Positions 52,363 to 58,979 of a stretch of 64,000 nt of DNA are shown here, piece by piece. Under the pieces are notes generated by a model, which worked only from the letters and a program-made list of their open reading frames with translations, was not told the origin of the DNA and did no database searches. The position numbers and the translations under genes are program-made. Origin of the DNA: JANQPX01 sp050633905 (GTDB lineage Bacteria > Pseudomonadota > Alphaproteobacteria > Geminicoccales > Geminicoccaceae); the NCBI GenBank assembly GCA_050633905.1, contig JBOEHJ010000039.1, forward strand, positions 37,632-101,631. Direction: 5' to 3'. Position 1 is the stretch's first letter, and each line of letters begins with the position of its first letter.

Positions 52363-53829
52363 ATGGGGAGTAAAGAACCTTTTTTCACACGTGGATACCC
52401 AATGATGGACTATGCGGCGATTCTGGTAATTGTTGTTTTCGTGGTGGCGATCTGGAACACCTCTATTGGTGCCACTGGCGGTATTACTTTTGCTGCAATG
52501 GCGATGTTACTGCCGCCATTTGCGGTCATTCCGATACATGCCTTGGTTGAATCGACTTCAAGCATCGCGCGCGCACTGGTGCTACGCGATTTCGTGAGTT
52601 GGCAGTTCGTGCCGCCCTTTGTGATCGGCGGCCTGTTGGGCTGTCTTGTCGGCGTGCCGTTAATGGATCTCGATCTGATCAGCGATGATGTCCTGCAAGT
52701 TATCCTGGGTGTGACCATCCTTTCCGCCACCTGGATCCCAGTCAATCATCTCATCAAGTCCAGCGGCCGAAAAATCTCACTCTTCGGTGGCCTCGGCACG
52801 ACGTTCCTTACTCTCTTTATCGGGGCCACCAGCCCGCTGGTCTCCGCCTTGGTAAATCGTAATTGCCCGGATCAGCGCTCGCTCATCGGCACGTCGGCGG
52901 CCTGCATGGTGTTTCAGCATGGTGTCAAAATTTTGATCTTCGGGATCTTCGGTTTTTCGTTTTCACTATACGCCGAACTCATTATGGCCTTGTTGATCGC
53001 CTCGATCCTCGGAACCTGGATCGGCCGAAAGGTCCTGATCAGTGCGTCTCAGAACATCACCCGGCCGATCTTCAAGACGATTGTTACGATGCTCGGCATC
53101 TACGTCGCCGGACAAGGCCTTCAAGCCGACCATCTCCTCGCCGATTGGAGCAGTCGCGCCTGGGCAGGGGAAGTTGACCAGCAAAAGCCGGCCCTCGAAG
53201 AACGACGTGTCAGCGCCAAGAATGTTGACCATGACAGCGATGATTCCATCGACGAAGATCCGATCAACGATGATCCTGGCCATGAGCAGCGTATCGGTGC
53301 ACTGGAGGCTGAGAATACCGACTTGCGTCAGGACCTGGCGACGGTAAAGGGCGAGCTTGCCAAGGCAGATGAGACCATCGCCAGCTTGATCCTCGATCGA
53401 GATAACCATGCCGCCCGTTCAGCCTGGAACCAGGATCGTATTAACACTTTGGAAAAAGCCGTCGAGACGTCTCAATCGCGCAATGCCAAGCCGGAGGCGG
53501 CGATCAGCTCTTTTTTAGCGGGTGAGCAGCGCATGTTGGAAGAGACGGCAGCGAATGACGACGGCGATGGATTGGCCGCAAGGCTTGAAGCCACCGAATC
53601 AGTTCTGGCAATCATCGATCAGCAATCGCGAAAGCATGCAGCGGAACGCGACGCGCTGGCTGTCAAAGAAGAGGCCCAACAAGAACGCATCTCGTCCCTC
53701 GAGGCCGAGCTCGCCGCTGCTCGCGCGCTCCTAGACGAGCACGGTTTGGCGACTGACCTTGACGAGGTGAAGAAGCCAGTATTTTCCGATGAAGCTTATG
53801 CCGCACCAACCGTCTCCGTAGCCCAGTGA
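52363..53829 (+). CDS. TSUP permease with long C-terminal coiled-coil tail
   Basis: About 488 residues from ATG 52363 (AAGGG six nt upstream). The first 250 residues are a TSUP/TauE-like permease with eight or so helices: 'FVVAIWNTSIGATGGITFAA', 'FVIGGLLGCLVGVPLMDLDL', 'GGLGTTFLTLFIGATSPLVS'. A conserved-looking 'AACMVFQHGVKILIFGIFGF' segment follows. After the last helix ('LGIYVAGQGLQADHL') comes an acidic linker rich in Asp and then about 150 residues of heptad-like charged helix ('RIGALEAENTDLRQDLATVK'; 'ERISSLEAELAAARALLDEH'). TSUP proteins are usually 240-300 residues, so the tail is an unusual addition, possibly for assembly or partner binding. Frames before 52363 lack a ribosome site. 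Confidence 0.8.
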   Translation: MGSKEPFFTRGYPMMDYAAILVIVVFVVAIWNTSIGATGGITFAAMAMLLPPFAVIPIHALVESTSSIARALVLRDFVSWQFVPPFVIGGLLGCLVGVPLMDLDLISDDVLQVILGVTILSATWIPVNHLIKSSGRKISLFGGLGTTFLTLFIGATSPLVSALVNRNCPDQRSLIGTSAACMVFQHGVKILIFGIFGFSFSLYAELIMALLIASILGTWIGRKVLISASQNITRPIFKTIVTMLGIYVAGQGLQADHLLADWSSRAWAGEVDQQKPALEERRVSAKNVDHDSDDSIDEDPINDDPGHEQRIGALEAENTDLRQDLATVKGELAKADETIASLILDRDNHAARSAWNQDRINTLEKAVETSQSRNAKPEAAISSFLAGEQRMLEETAANDDGDGLAARLEATESVLAIIDQQSRKHAAERDALAVKEEAQQERISSLEAELAAARALLDEHGLATDLDEVKKPVFSDEAYAAPTVSVAQ

Positions 53830-54008
53830 CCGCCCTATCCGGTGCGATCGAACGGTTGGACAGAAGAGGGCAGGGGGCGATCTGATCTGAAATCGAATAA
53901 ACGCCGCAGTGACAGGTATCGGCCGCTTGGTCTTCCGTCCTTAACAACGCATGAAAATAATGCATGAACGCTCGGGTCCTACGCTCAGCAAAGCGGTCAA
54001 CGCGACCC

Positions 54009-54072
54009 GAAGGGTTCGAGCCTGGCTAAGCTCTCGTTGCGGGCGGACGAATTCCCATGATTTCATGGATCA
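54009..54072 (+). repeat. long-stem palindromic repeat, family 1 copy D (left arm degenerate)
   Basis: The right half GGGCGGACGAATTCCCATGA, then TTTCATGGATCAGGA, matches copies A and E; the left arm is poorly kept. It lies in a 417-bp gap (53830-54246) with no credible gene. The stretch GGGTTCGAGCC looks like a tRNA T-arm, but no tRNA fold surrounds it. Confidence 0.5.
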
Positions 54073-54246
54073 GGAAGCTGCGTCTCGATACCAATGACCG
54101 GTGAACATTTACTTGCCGGACGACTCGGTTGGTCGTTTTTTCGCCGCGTCCCATCATAGGAAACGATGTCGACCGAAGTGCCATCCTCCCGGTCCTGGAA
54201 AAACTGCCGTCTTGACGGTTTCCAGATGTGAGATAAAATCCCATAT

Positions 54247-54819
54247 ATGGAAAATAATGCCAAACACGACCCCTCCATCGACCTGCGCATCGCCGAGCGC
54301 CTGAAAACCCTGCGCGCCGAGCGCCGCTGGTCGCTTGAAGATTTGGCCAGGCGAAGCGAGGTTAGCCGCGCCACCCTGTCAAGACTCGAAAACGCCGAGG
54401 TCAGTGCAACCGCCGCCGTTCTGGGCAAGCTCTGCGCCGTTTACGGTCTAACCATGTCGCGTCTGATGCGCATGGTCGAAGACGACTTCCAGCCTTTGAT
54501 GCGCCGGGAAGACCAAACGCTCTGGACCGATGCGACCATCGGCTTCGAGCGCCGCTCGGTCTCGCCGCCCGCCAGAACCCTTGCGGGCGAAGTTCTATCT
54601 TGCGCGCTCGATCCGGGGGCCACCATCACTTACGACGCCCCGCCGAAGCCCGGGCTGGAGCATCATCTTCTGATGATCGAGGGGGCGCTTGAGATCATCA
54701 TCGATGGTGATCGCCATGAGCTGCTCGCGGGCGATTGTCTGCGCTACCAGCTTTTCGGGGAAAGCCGTTTCGCCACATCTTCGAAACAATGTGCGCGCTA
54801 TGTGCTGTTTATGGTGTGA
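54247..54819 (+). CDS. XRE-family regulator with C-terminal cupin
   Basis: 190 residues. The helix-turn-helix is 'RIAERLKTLRAERRWSLEDL', then 'ARRSEVSRATLSRLENAEVS' (about 14-65). The cupin domain (about 115-185) shows 'PGLEHHLLMIEGALEIIIDG' and 'HELLAGDCLRYQLFGES'. This XRE-cupin type commonly represses small metabolic operons in response to a ligand bound in the cupin. It starts 6 bp before a GNAT gene and is surely co-transcribed. An overlapping open frame starts at 54101, but the HTH start argues for 54247. Ligand unknown. Confidence 0.88.
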   Translation: MENNAKHDPSIDLRIAERLKTLRAERRWSLEDLARRSEVSRATLSRLENAEVSATAAVLGKLCAVYGLTMSRLMRMVEDDFQPLMRREDQTLWTDATIGFERRSVSPPARTLAGEVLSCALDPGATITYDAPPKPGLEHHLLMIEGALEIIIDGDRHELLAGDCLRYQLFGESRFATSSKQCARYVLFMV

Positions 54820-54825
54820 GGGAAC

Positions 54826-55389
54826 ATGAAGGACAGGGGCATTTCGGTTTTATCGAGCGATGGCATCGAGCGACATCTTTCGGACCTCGGCGAACTCCTT
54901 CACGCCTCCGTTCATCAAGGGGCGAGCATCGGTTTTCTCCTGCCGTTTTCGGAGACCGATGGCATAGACTTTTGGCGCGACACGGTCGAACCCGCCGTTC
55001 GGTCCAGCGCGGTGTTGCTTCTGGTCGCCTGTCAAAACGATAAGGTGATCGGGTCGGTACAGCTGGGCTACAACACGCCAGCCAACCAGCCGCACCGCGC
55101 CGATGTCATGAAGCTCATGGTGCATCCGGCCCATCGCCGGCAGGGGATCGCGCGGGCCTTGATGGTCGAGCTTGAACACCACGCGAAAAAGCTCGACCGT
55201 TCATTGCTCACTCTGGACACCCGAAGCGGCGATGGGGCGGAGCCACTCTACACGTCGCTTGGCTTTCAGACCGTCGGTATGATCCCCAATTTTTGCAAGG
55301 ATACCCTCGATCATAACCGCCTCGATCCGACCACGATCATGTACAAGCTGTTAGATCAATGGACGACGCCGCAAACCAGGCATCACTGA
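54826..55389 (+). CDS. GNAT-family N-acetyltransferase
   Basis: 187 residues. The acetyl-CoA loop is 'VHPAHRRQGIARALMVELE' (R-x-x-G-x-A), preceded by 'DVMKLMV'. 'LLTLDTRSGDGAEPLYTSLGFQ' is the usual C-terminal motif (Y-x-x-L-G-F). The genetic pairing with an XRE-cupin regulator suggests a detoxification or small-molecule acetylation unit controlled by that regulator. A family-1 repeat lies 127 bp downstream. Substrate unknown. Confidence 0.85.
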   Translation: MKDRGISVLSSDGIERHLSDLGELLHASVHQGASIGFLLPFSETDGIDFWRDTVEPAVRSSAVLLLVACQNDKVIGSVQLGYNTPANQPHRADVMKLMVHPAHRRQGIARALMVELEHHAKKLDRSLLTLDTRSGDGAEPLYTSLGFQTVGMIPNFCKDTLDHNRLDPTTIMYKLLDQWTTPQTRHH

Positions 55390-55515
55390 TCAATCCGTGC
55401 TGTAATGACGGTACAACGTTATCATCGACTAAATGTCGTCAAATCGCTCATTGTTACCGTCATGCTGTTCGGGCCCGCAATCCTCTCTTAACCTTTCCGT
55501 GCCACGGTGTTTTCC

Positions 55516-55594
55516 GGTCGATGCGATCTTGGGTGTCTGGGCCTAGCCCATCCCGGTAGCGGGCGGGCGGATTTCCAGAATCGCCTGGACCAGG
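55516..55594 (+). repeat. long-stem palindromic repeat, family 1 copy E
   Basis: GGTCGATGCGATCTTGGGTG ... GGGCGGGCGGATTTCCAGAA then TCGCCTGGACC. It aligns along its length with copy A (GGTCCATGGGATCCTGGG ... GGGCGGACGGAATCCCTAGA). It is in the same orientation as A, between convergent genes. Confidence 0.6.
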
Positions 55595-55670
55595 AAGACC
55601 CGTCCTTGCTTGCAAAACGTGGTTAAGAAACAGTCAACATCTTAGCATTCGGCACGGACAGTATGACCTC

Positions 55671-56054
55671 TTAGACTACCAAAAACCGGCGAACCAAGGT
55701 CAATCCGAGGATCAGCCCGAGAAGCGAAAAACCAAACGAACCCGACGCGTAGGCCAGTAAAGGCCAAAACGCCTGTCGGGTGTAAAGCGTGTAAAAATCG
55801 AGCGAAAATGTCGAGAATGTGGTGAAGGAGCCAAGCAGGCCCACCACCAGGAACAAGCGCATCTCCTGGCTGACATTCCAGCTTAACGCCATCAACTCGA
55901 CTAAAGCACCCATCGCGAAGGATCCGACCACGTTCACGATCATCGTGCCGACGGGAAAGCTCGGGCCAAACAACTTGGTCGCCGCGATCACCACCAGATA
56001 GCGGCAAACGGCGCCGACCATGCCGCCTGCCGCCACCGCAACAAAACCTTGCAT
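55671..56054 (-). CDS. crcB: fluoride efflux channel CrcB (Fluc)
   Basis: 127 residues with four membrane helices; a dual-topology fluoride channel. Motifs: 'VAAGGMVGAVCRYLVV' (G-G-x-x-G-x-x-x-R), 'GTMIVNVVGSFAMGALVEL' (N-x-x-G) and 'GLLGSFTTFSTFSLDFY' (the G-x-x-T-T-F-S-T-F lining). I start at ATG 56054, since the frame upstream to 56231 is polar and unlike the family. It is divergent from the K+ channel. I saw no fluoride riboswitch. Confidence 0.93.
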   Translation of the reverse strand: MQGFVAVAAGGMVGAVCRYLVVIAATKLFGPSFPVGTMIVNVVGSFAMGALVELMALSWNVSQEMRLFLVVGLLGSFTTFSTFSLDFYTLYTRQAFWPLLAYASGSFGFSLLGLILGLTLVRRFLVV

Positions 56055-56233
56055 CAGGGTCGCTCCATCCGTTTGACGTTGCGCCGCCTTATCGTCGCTT
56101 CGTCTACGCTGCCATGTCATAGCCGATCGAAGACTTCTTGACACCGCCGGTCGTTGTTTTTGTGCCGATCCTCGGAATTGGTGTACAAGATCTTGAAATT
56201 TGCTGATTGATGCACCGGTGATCGAGATCAACC

Positions 56234-57304
56234 ATGCCCTCTGAACCCGAAAGCCAAGCAGGATTGCTCGGCAGAAAACGCACGCTCCGCCGGCTCGTCT
56301 ATCTGGTCCTGGCGCCCGCGGAGCCGAACAACGAGGCCGAGCATTACCATGTCATCTGGCTGTCCAGGGCGATCGACGGGTTTCTGATCACCTTGATCGT
56401 GCTGAACGTCCTGGCGGTCATTCTGGAATCCGTACCCAGCATCGAGACGCGTTACCGCTTCTGGTTTGCCTGGTTCGAGCTGCTGTCGGTGATGATCTTT
56501 ACGTTCGAATATGTCGTCCGCCTGTGGTCCACAGTGGAGAGCGGTAAGGAGGCGATGGCCAAGCCATGGCGAGCGCGTCTTGCCCAATTAGTCAAACCGA
56601 TCAGCATTGCCGACCTGCTGGCCATTCTTCCCTTTTATCTTAGCGGCTTCATCGACACCGATCTTCGCATGCTGCGCGCCCTTCGCCTGCTGCGCGTTTT
56701 GAAGCTCAGCCGCTATTCGACATCGATCACCGTTCTCCTCGATGCCCTGCGCGCTGAGGCCCGAGCGATCGCAGCGGCCGTTTTCGTCCTGAGCCTACTT
56801 CTGCTCATCGCTGCAAGCTTCGTCTTCATCGCCGAGCATCATGCCCAGCCCGAAGCCTTCGCCACCATCCCCGATGCGCTCTGGTGGACGGTTATCACCA
56901 TGACCACGGTCGGCTTCGGCGATGTCGTGCCGATCACGCCGATCGGCAAGGTGATCGGCGGCATCATCGCGGTGATCGGCATCGGCATGGTAGCCCTGCC
57001 TGCCGGTCTACTGGCAGCAGCCTTTTCCGAACAGCTCCATCAACGCGAACGCCAGTTTGAGATCGAGGTCGAGCACAAACTGGTCGACGGCAAGATCTCC
57101 AAGCACGACCACATCCTCCTCGAAGACGCAAGAAAGCGTCTCGGCCTGCGTACCGGCGAGGCCCAGGCGATCATGCATGACGTCCTGCGCGATGCTCGCC
57201 TCAACCCGCCGAGCTGCCCCCATTGCGGCAAGCCCCTGATGGAAGAACGCCCACCACCCCGAAGCAAGCGCCGTCATCACGGCAAAGGACTCCTCGGCTC
57301 CTAG
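56234..57304 (+). CDS. voltage-gated-type potassium channel with TVGFGD filter
   Basis: 356 residues of the six-helix Kv/KvAP-like plan. S1-S3 run from about 42 to 135 with 'FEYVVRLWS' and 'SIADLLAILPFYL'. S4 carries spaced arginines, 'RMLRALRLLRVLKLSRY'. S5-P-S6 (about 178-266) has the filter T-T-V-G-F-G-D (224-230), where Phe replaces the usual Tyr. The C-terminal cytoplasmic part is charged and helical and contains a C-P-H-C-G near residue 333 that could bind metal if paired across subunits. A family-2 repeat starts at its stop codon. Confidence 0.9.
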   Translation: MPSEPESQAGLLGRKRTLRRLVYLVLAPAEPNNEAEHYHVIWLSRAIDGFLITLIVLNVLAVILESVPSIETRYRFWFAWFELLSVMIFTFEYVVRLWSTVESGKEAMAKPWRARLAQLVKPISIADLLAILPFYLSGFIDTDLRMLRALRLLRVLKLSRYSTSITVLLDALRAEARAIAAAVFVLSLLLLIAASFVFIAEHHAQPEAFATIPDALWWTVITMTTVGFGDVVPITPIGKVIGGIIAVIGIGMVALPAGLLAAAFSEQLHQRERQFEIEVEHKLVDGKISKHDHILLEDARKRLGLRTGEAQAIMHDVLRDARLNPPSCPHCGKPLMEERPPPRSKRRHHGKGLLGS

Positions 57305-57372
57305 GTGGCGTGGCCATCTTATTGACTTGCCGGTCGCTATCGCCAGGATCGACGGTATGCTGCCAGGCTTGA
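57302..57372 (+). repeat. dispersed repeat family 2, copy abutting a stop codon
   Basis: TAGGTGGCGTGGCCATCTTA with TAG being the K+ channel stop, then AGGATCGACGGTATGCTGCC and AGGCTT, aligning with GGATTGACGGAATGCGGCCA of the 43007 copy. Confidence 0.55.
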
Positions 57373-57427
57373 GAGAGCCGGGCAGTAGAACCTTTTTCTA
57401 CCGGATCACAGTTAATGAGACGTTAAG

Positions 57428-58327
57428 ATGTTCACGGTTGCTGCCTTTTATAAGTTTGCTGATCTGCCCGACTACGCAACGTATAGGGAGTCGCTCCTGG
57501 CGGCCTGTAACGGTTATGGCGTCAAGGGTACGATCCTGCTGGCGGCCGAAGGGGTGAATGGCACGATCTGCGGCACGTCTTCGGGGATCGAGGCGGCGTT
57601 GGATGTGCTCCGTCGCCTTCCTGGTTTTGCGGATCTCCAGCATAAGCAAAGCCAGTCATCGGACATGGCCTTCAGGAAGATGAAGGTGCGCCTCAAAAAA
57701 GAAATCGTCACCATGGGTGTTGCCGATATCGATGCTGCGAAAGAGACTGGCATCCATGTAGCACCTGAAGCCTGGAACGACCTGATCCAGTGCCCGGACG
57801 TCGCCCTCATCGATACGCGGAATGATTACGAGGTCGCGATCGGCGCCTTCGAGAACGCCATCGATCCGAAGACGGAATCTTTTCGCGACTTTCCCGACTG
57901 GCTATGCGGCTTCAAACAGGAGACCGGCGCTAAGAAACTTGCCATGTACTGCACCGGCGGCATTCGCTGCGAGAAAGCAACCGCCTTCGCCAAATCCATC
58001 GGCTTCGAGGAAGTCTACCACCTCGAAGGCGGTATTTTGAAATACCTTGAACAGGTGCCGGCGACGACCAGCAAATGGCAGGGTGACTGCTACGTCTTCG
58101 ATGATCGCGTTTCGGTCCGTCACGGTCTTGCGCAAGGCGACTACGACAAATGTCACGCCTGCGGCCTTCCCGTGGCCCCCGCCGACAAACAGGACGAGCG
58201 CTATGACGAGGGTGTCGCCTGTAAGGCCTGCTGGGATCAATATTCAGATGACCGCAAAGCCCGCTTCGCTGAGCGCCAACGGCAATATGATCTTGCCGAG
58301 AAGAAGACCCAAAATAATAAGGCTTAG
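57428..58327 (+). CDS. trhO: tRNA uridine(34) hydroxylase TrhO (YceA/UPF0176, rhodanese)
   Basis: 299 residues. The N-terminal acylphosphatase-like domain ('VKGTILLAAEGVNGTICGT') is followed by a rhodanese domain (about 115-215) with 'DVALIDTRNDYEVAIGAF' and the catalytic loop 'AMYCTGGIRCEKA' (Cys175). The C-terminus has 'CHACGLPV' and 'CKACW', a probable zinc site. TrhO makes 5-hydroxyuridine at tRNA position 34 with oxygen. The start at ATG 57428 follows a 123-bp gap carrying a family-2 repeat. Confidence 0.93.
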   Translation: MFTVAAFYKFADLPDYATYRESLLAACNGYGVKGTILLAAEGVNGTICGTSSGIEAALDVLRRLPGFADLQHKQSQSSDMAFRKMKVRLKKEIVTMGVADIDAAKETGIHVAPEAWNDLIQCPDVALIDTRNDYEVAIGAFENAIDPKTESFRDFPDWLCGFKQETGAKKLAMYCTGGIRCEKATAFAKSIGFEEVYHLEGGILKYLEQVPATTSKWQGDCYVFDDRVSVRHGLAQGDYDKCHACGLPVAPADKQDERYDEGVACKACWDQYSDDRKARFAERQRQYDLAEKKTQNNKA

Positions 58328-58395
58328 TGGCATGGCCACGTCATTGGTTCCGACCATTGTTGTCAGGGACGATGGTAGGCGGCCAAGTTTACTGG
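58325..58395 (+). repeat. dispersed repeat family 2, copy abutting a stop codon
   Basis: TAGTGGCATGGCCACGTCAT (TAG is the trhO stop), then GGTTCCGACCATTGTTG and GCGGCCAAGTTT. The last block is identical to that of the 43007 copy. Confidence 0.65.
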
Positions 58396-58454
58396 GCGGG
58401 TTTTAAGTTTATAGCGCAGCGTTCTGATCGACCCACAAACAAAGGTGGGAAAAA

Positions 58455-58949
58455 TTGATGAGTGATGTGAGGGTCATCGTTACTGGCGGAACGATGGATA
58501 AGGTGCATGATATCAGAACCGAGGGGCTGGCTTTTGCATCCGATGGTTCGACGCATGTTCCTGAGATGCTAGAGATCGGACGTTGCTATTTTCCAGTAAT
58601 CGAACTCGTCATGCTGAAGGATAGTCTCTGTTTCGAAGATGGTGATCGGGAAGCGATCGGCAAAGTAATACGAGACGCTTCCGAGCCCGCAATCGTCGTT
58701 ACCCATGGGACGGGGACCATGGTCGAGACCGCACGGTTTCTTTCAGATAAGATCGGCGACAAGACCGTCGTCCTAACCGGCGCGATGCGGCCTTTTTCGC
58801 TCTACGCGTCCGATGGCGAGTTCAACCTAGGCGGTGCCATCGTTGCAGCCCAATTGCTCGATCCCGGTATCTGGGGCGTCATGAATGGGCGGATCTTTGC
58901 CGGCGAGCAGCTGAAGAAGAATATGGAGAAAGGCCGGTTCGATGCATGA
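58455..58949 (+). CDS. short single-domain asparaginase-like protein
   Basis: 164 residues, covering only the N-terminal domain of L-asparaginases, as in the known short asparaginase-domain proteins. 'VIVTGGTMDKVHD' contains the nucleophile-region T-G-G-T. 'IVVTHGTGTMVETARFL' corresponds to H-G-T-D-T of active asparaginases, but with Gly in place of Asp. 'VVLTGAMRPFSLYASDGEFNLGGA' is also family-typical. Loss of the Asp, which normally contacts substrate, makes classical asparaginase activity doubtful. It converges with the DMGDH-like gene, stops 30 bp apart. Confidence 0.8.
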   Translation: MMSDVRVIVTGGTMDKVHDIRTEGLAFASDGSTHVPEMLEIGRCYFPVIELVMLKDSLCFEDGDREAIGKVIRDASEPAIVVTHGTGTMVETARFLSDKIGDKTVVLTGAMRPFSLYASDGEFNLGGAIVAAQLLDPGIWGVMNGRIFAGEQLKKNMEKGRFDA

Positions 58950-58979
58950 CGGAGCGCCACACTTGCTCAAAGACGACCA

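Noticed and set aside
54009..54025. T-arm-like GGGTTCGAGCC suggesting a tRNA
   Set aside because: No acceptor stem, anticodon arm or CCA end around it; it belongs to a degenerate copy of the palindromic repeat.
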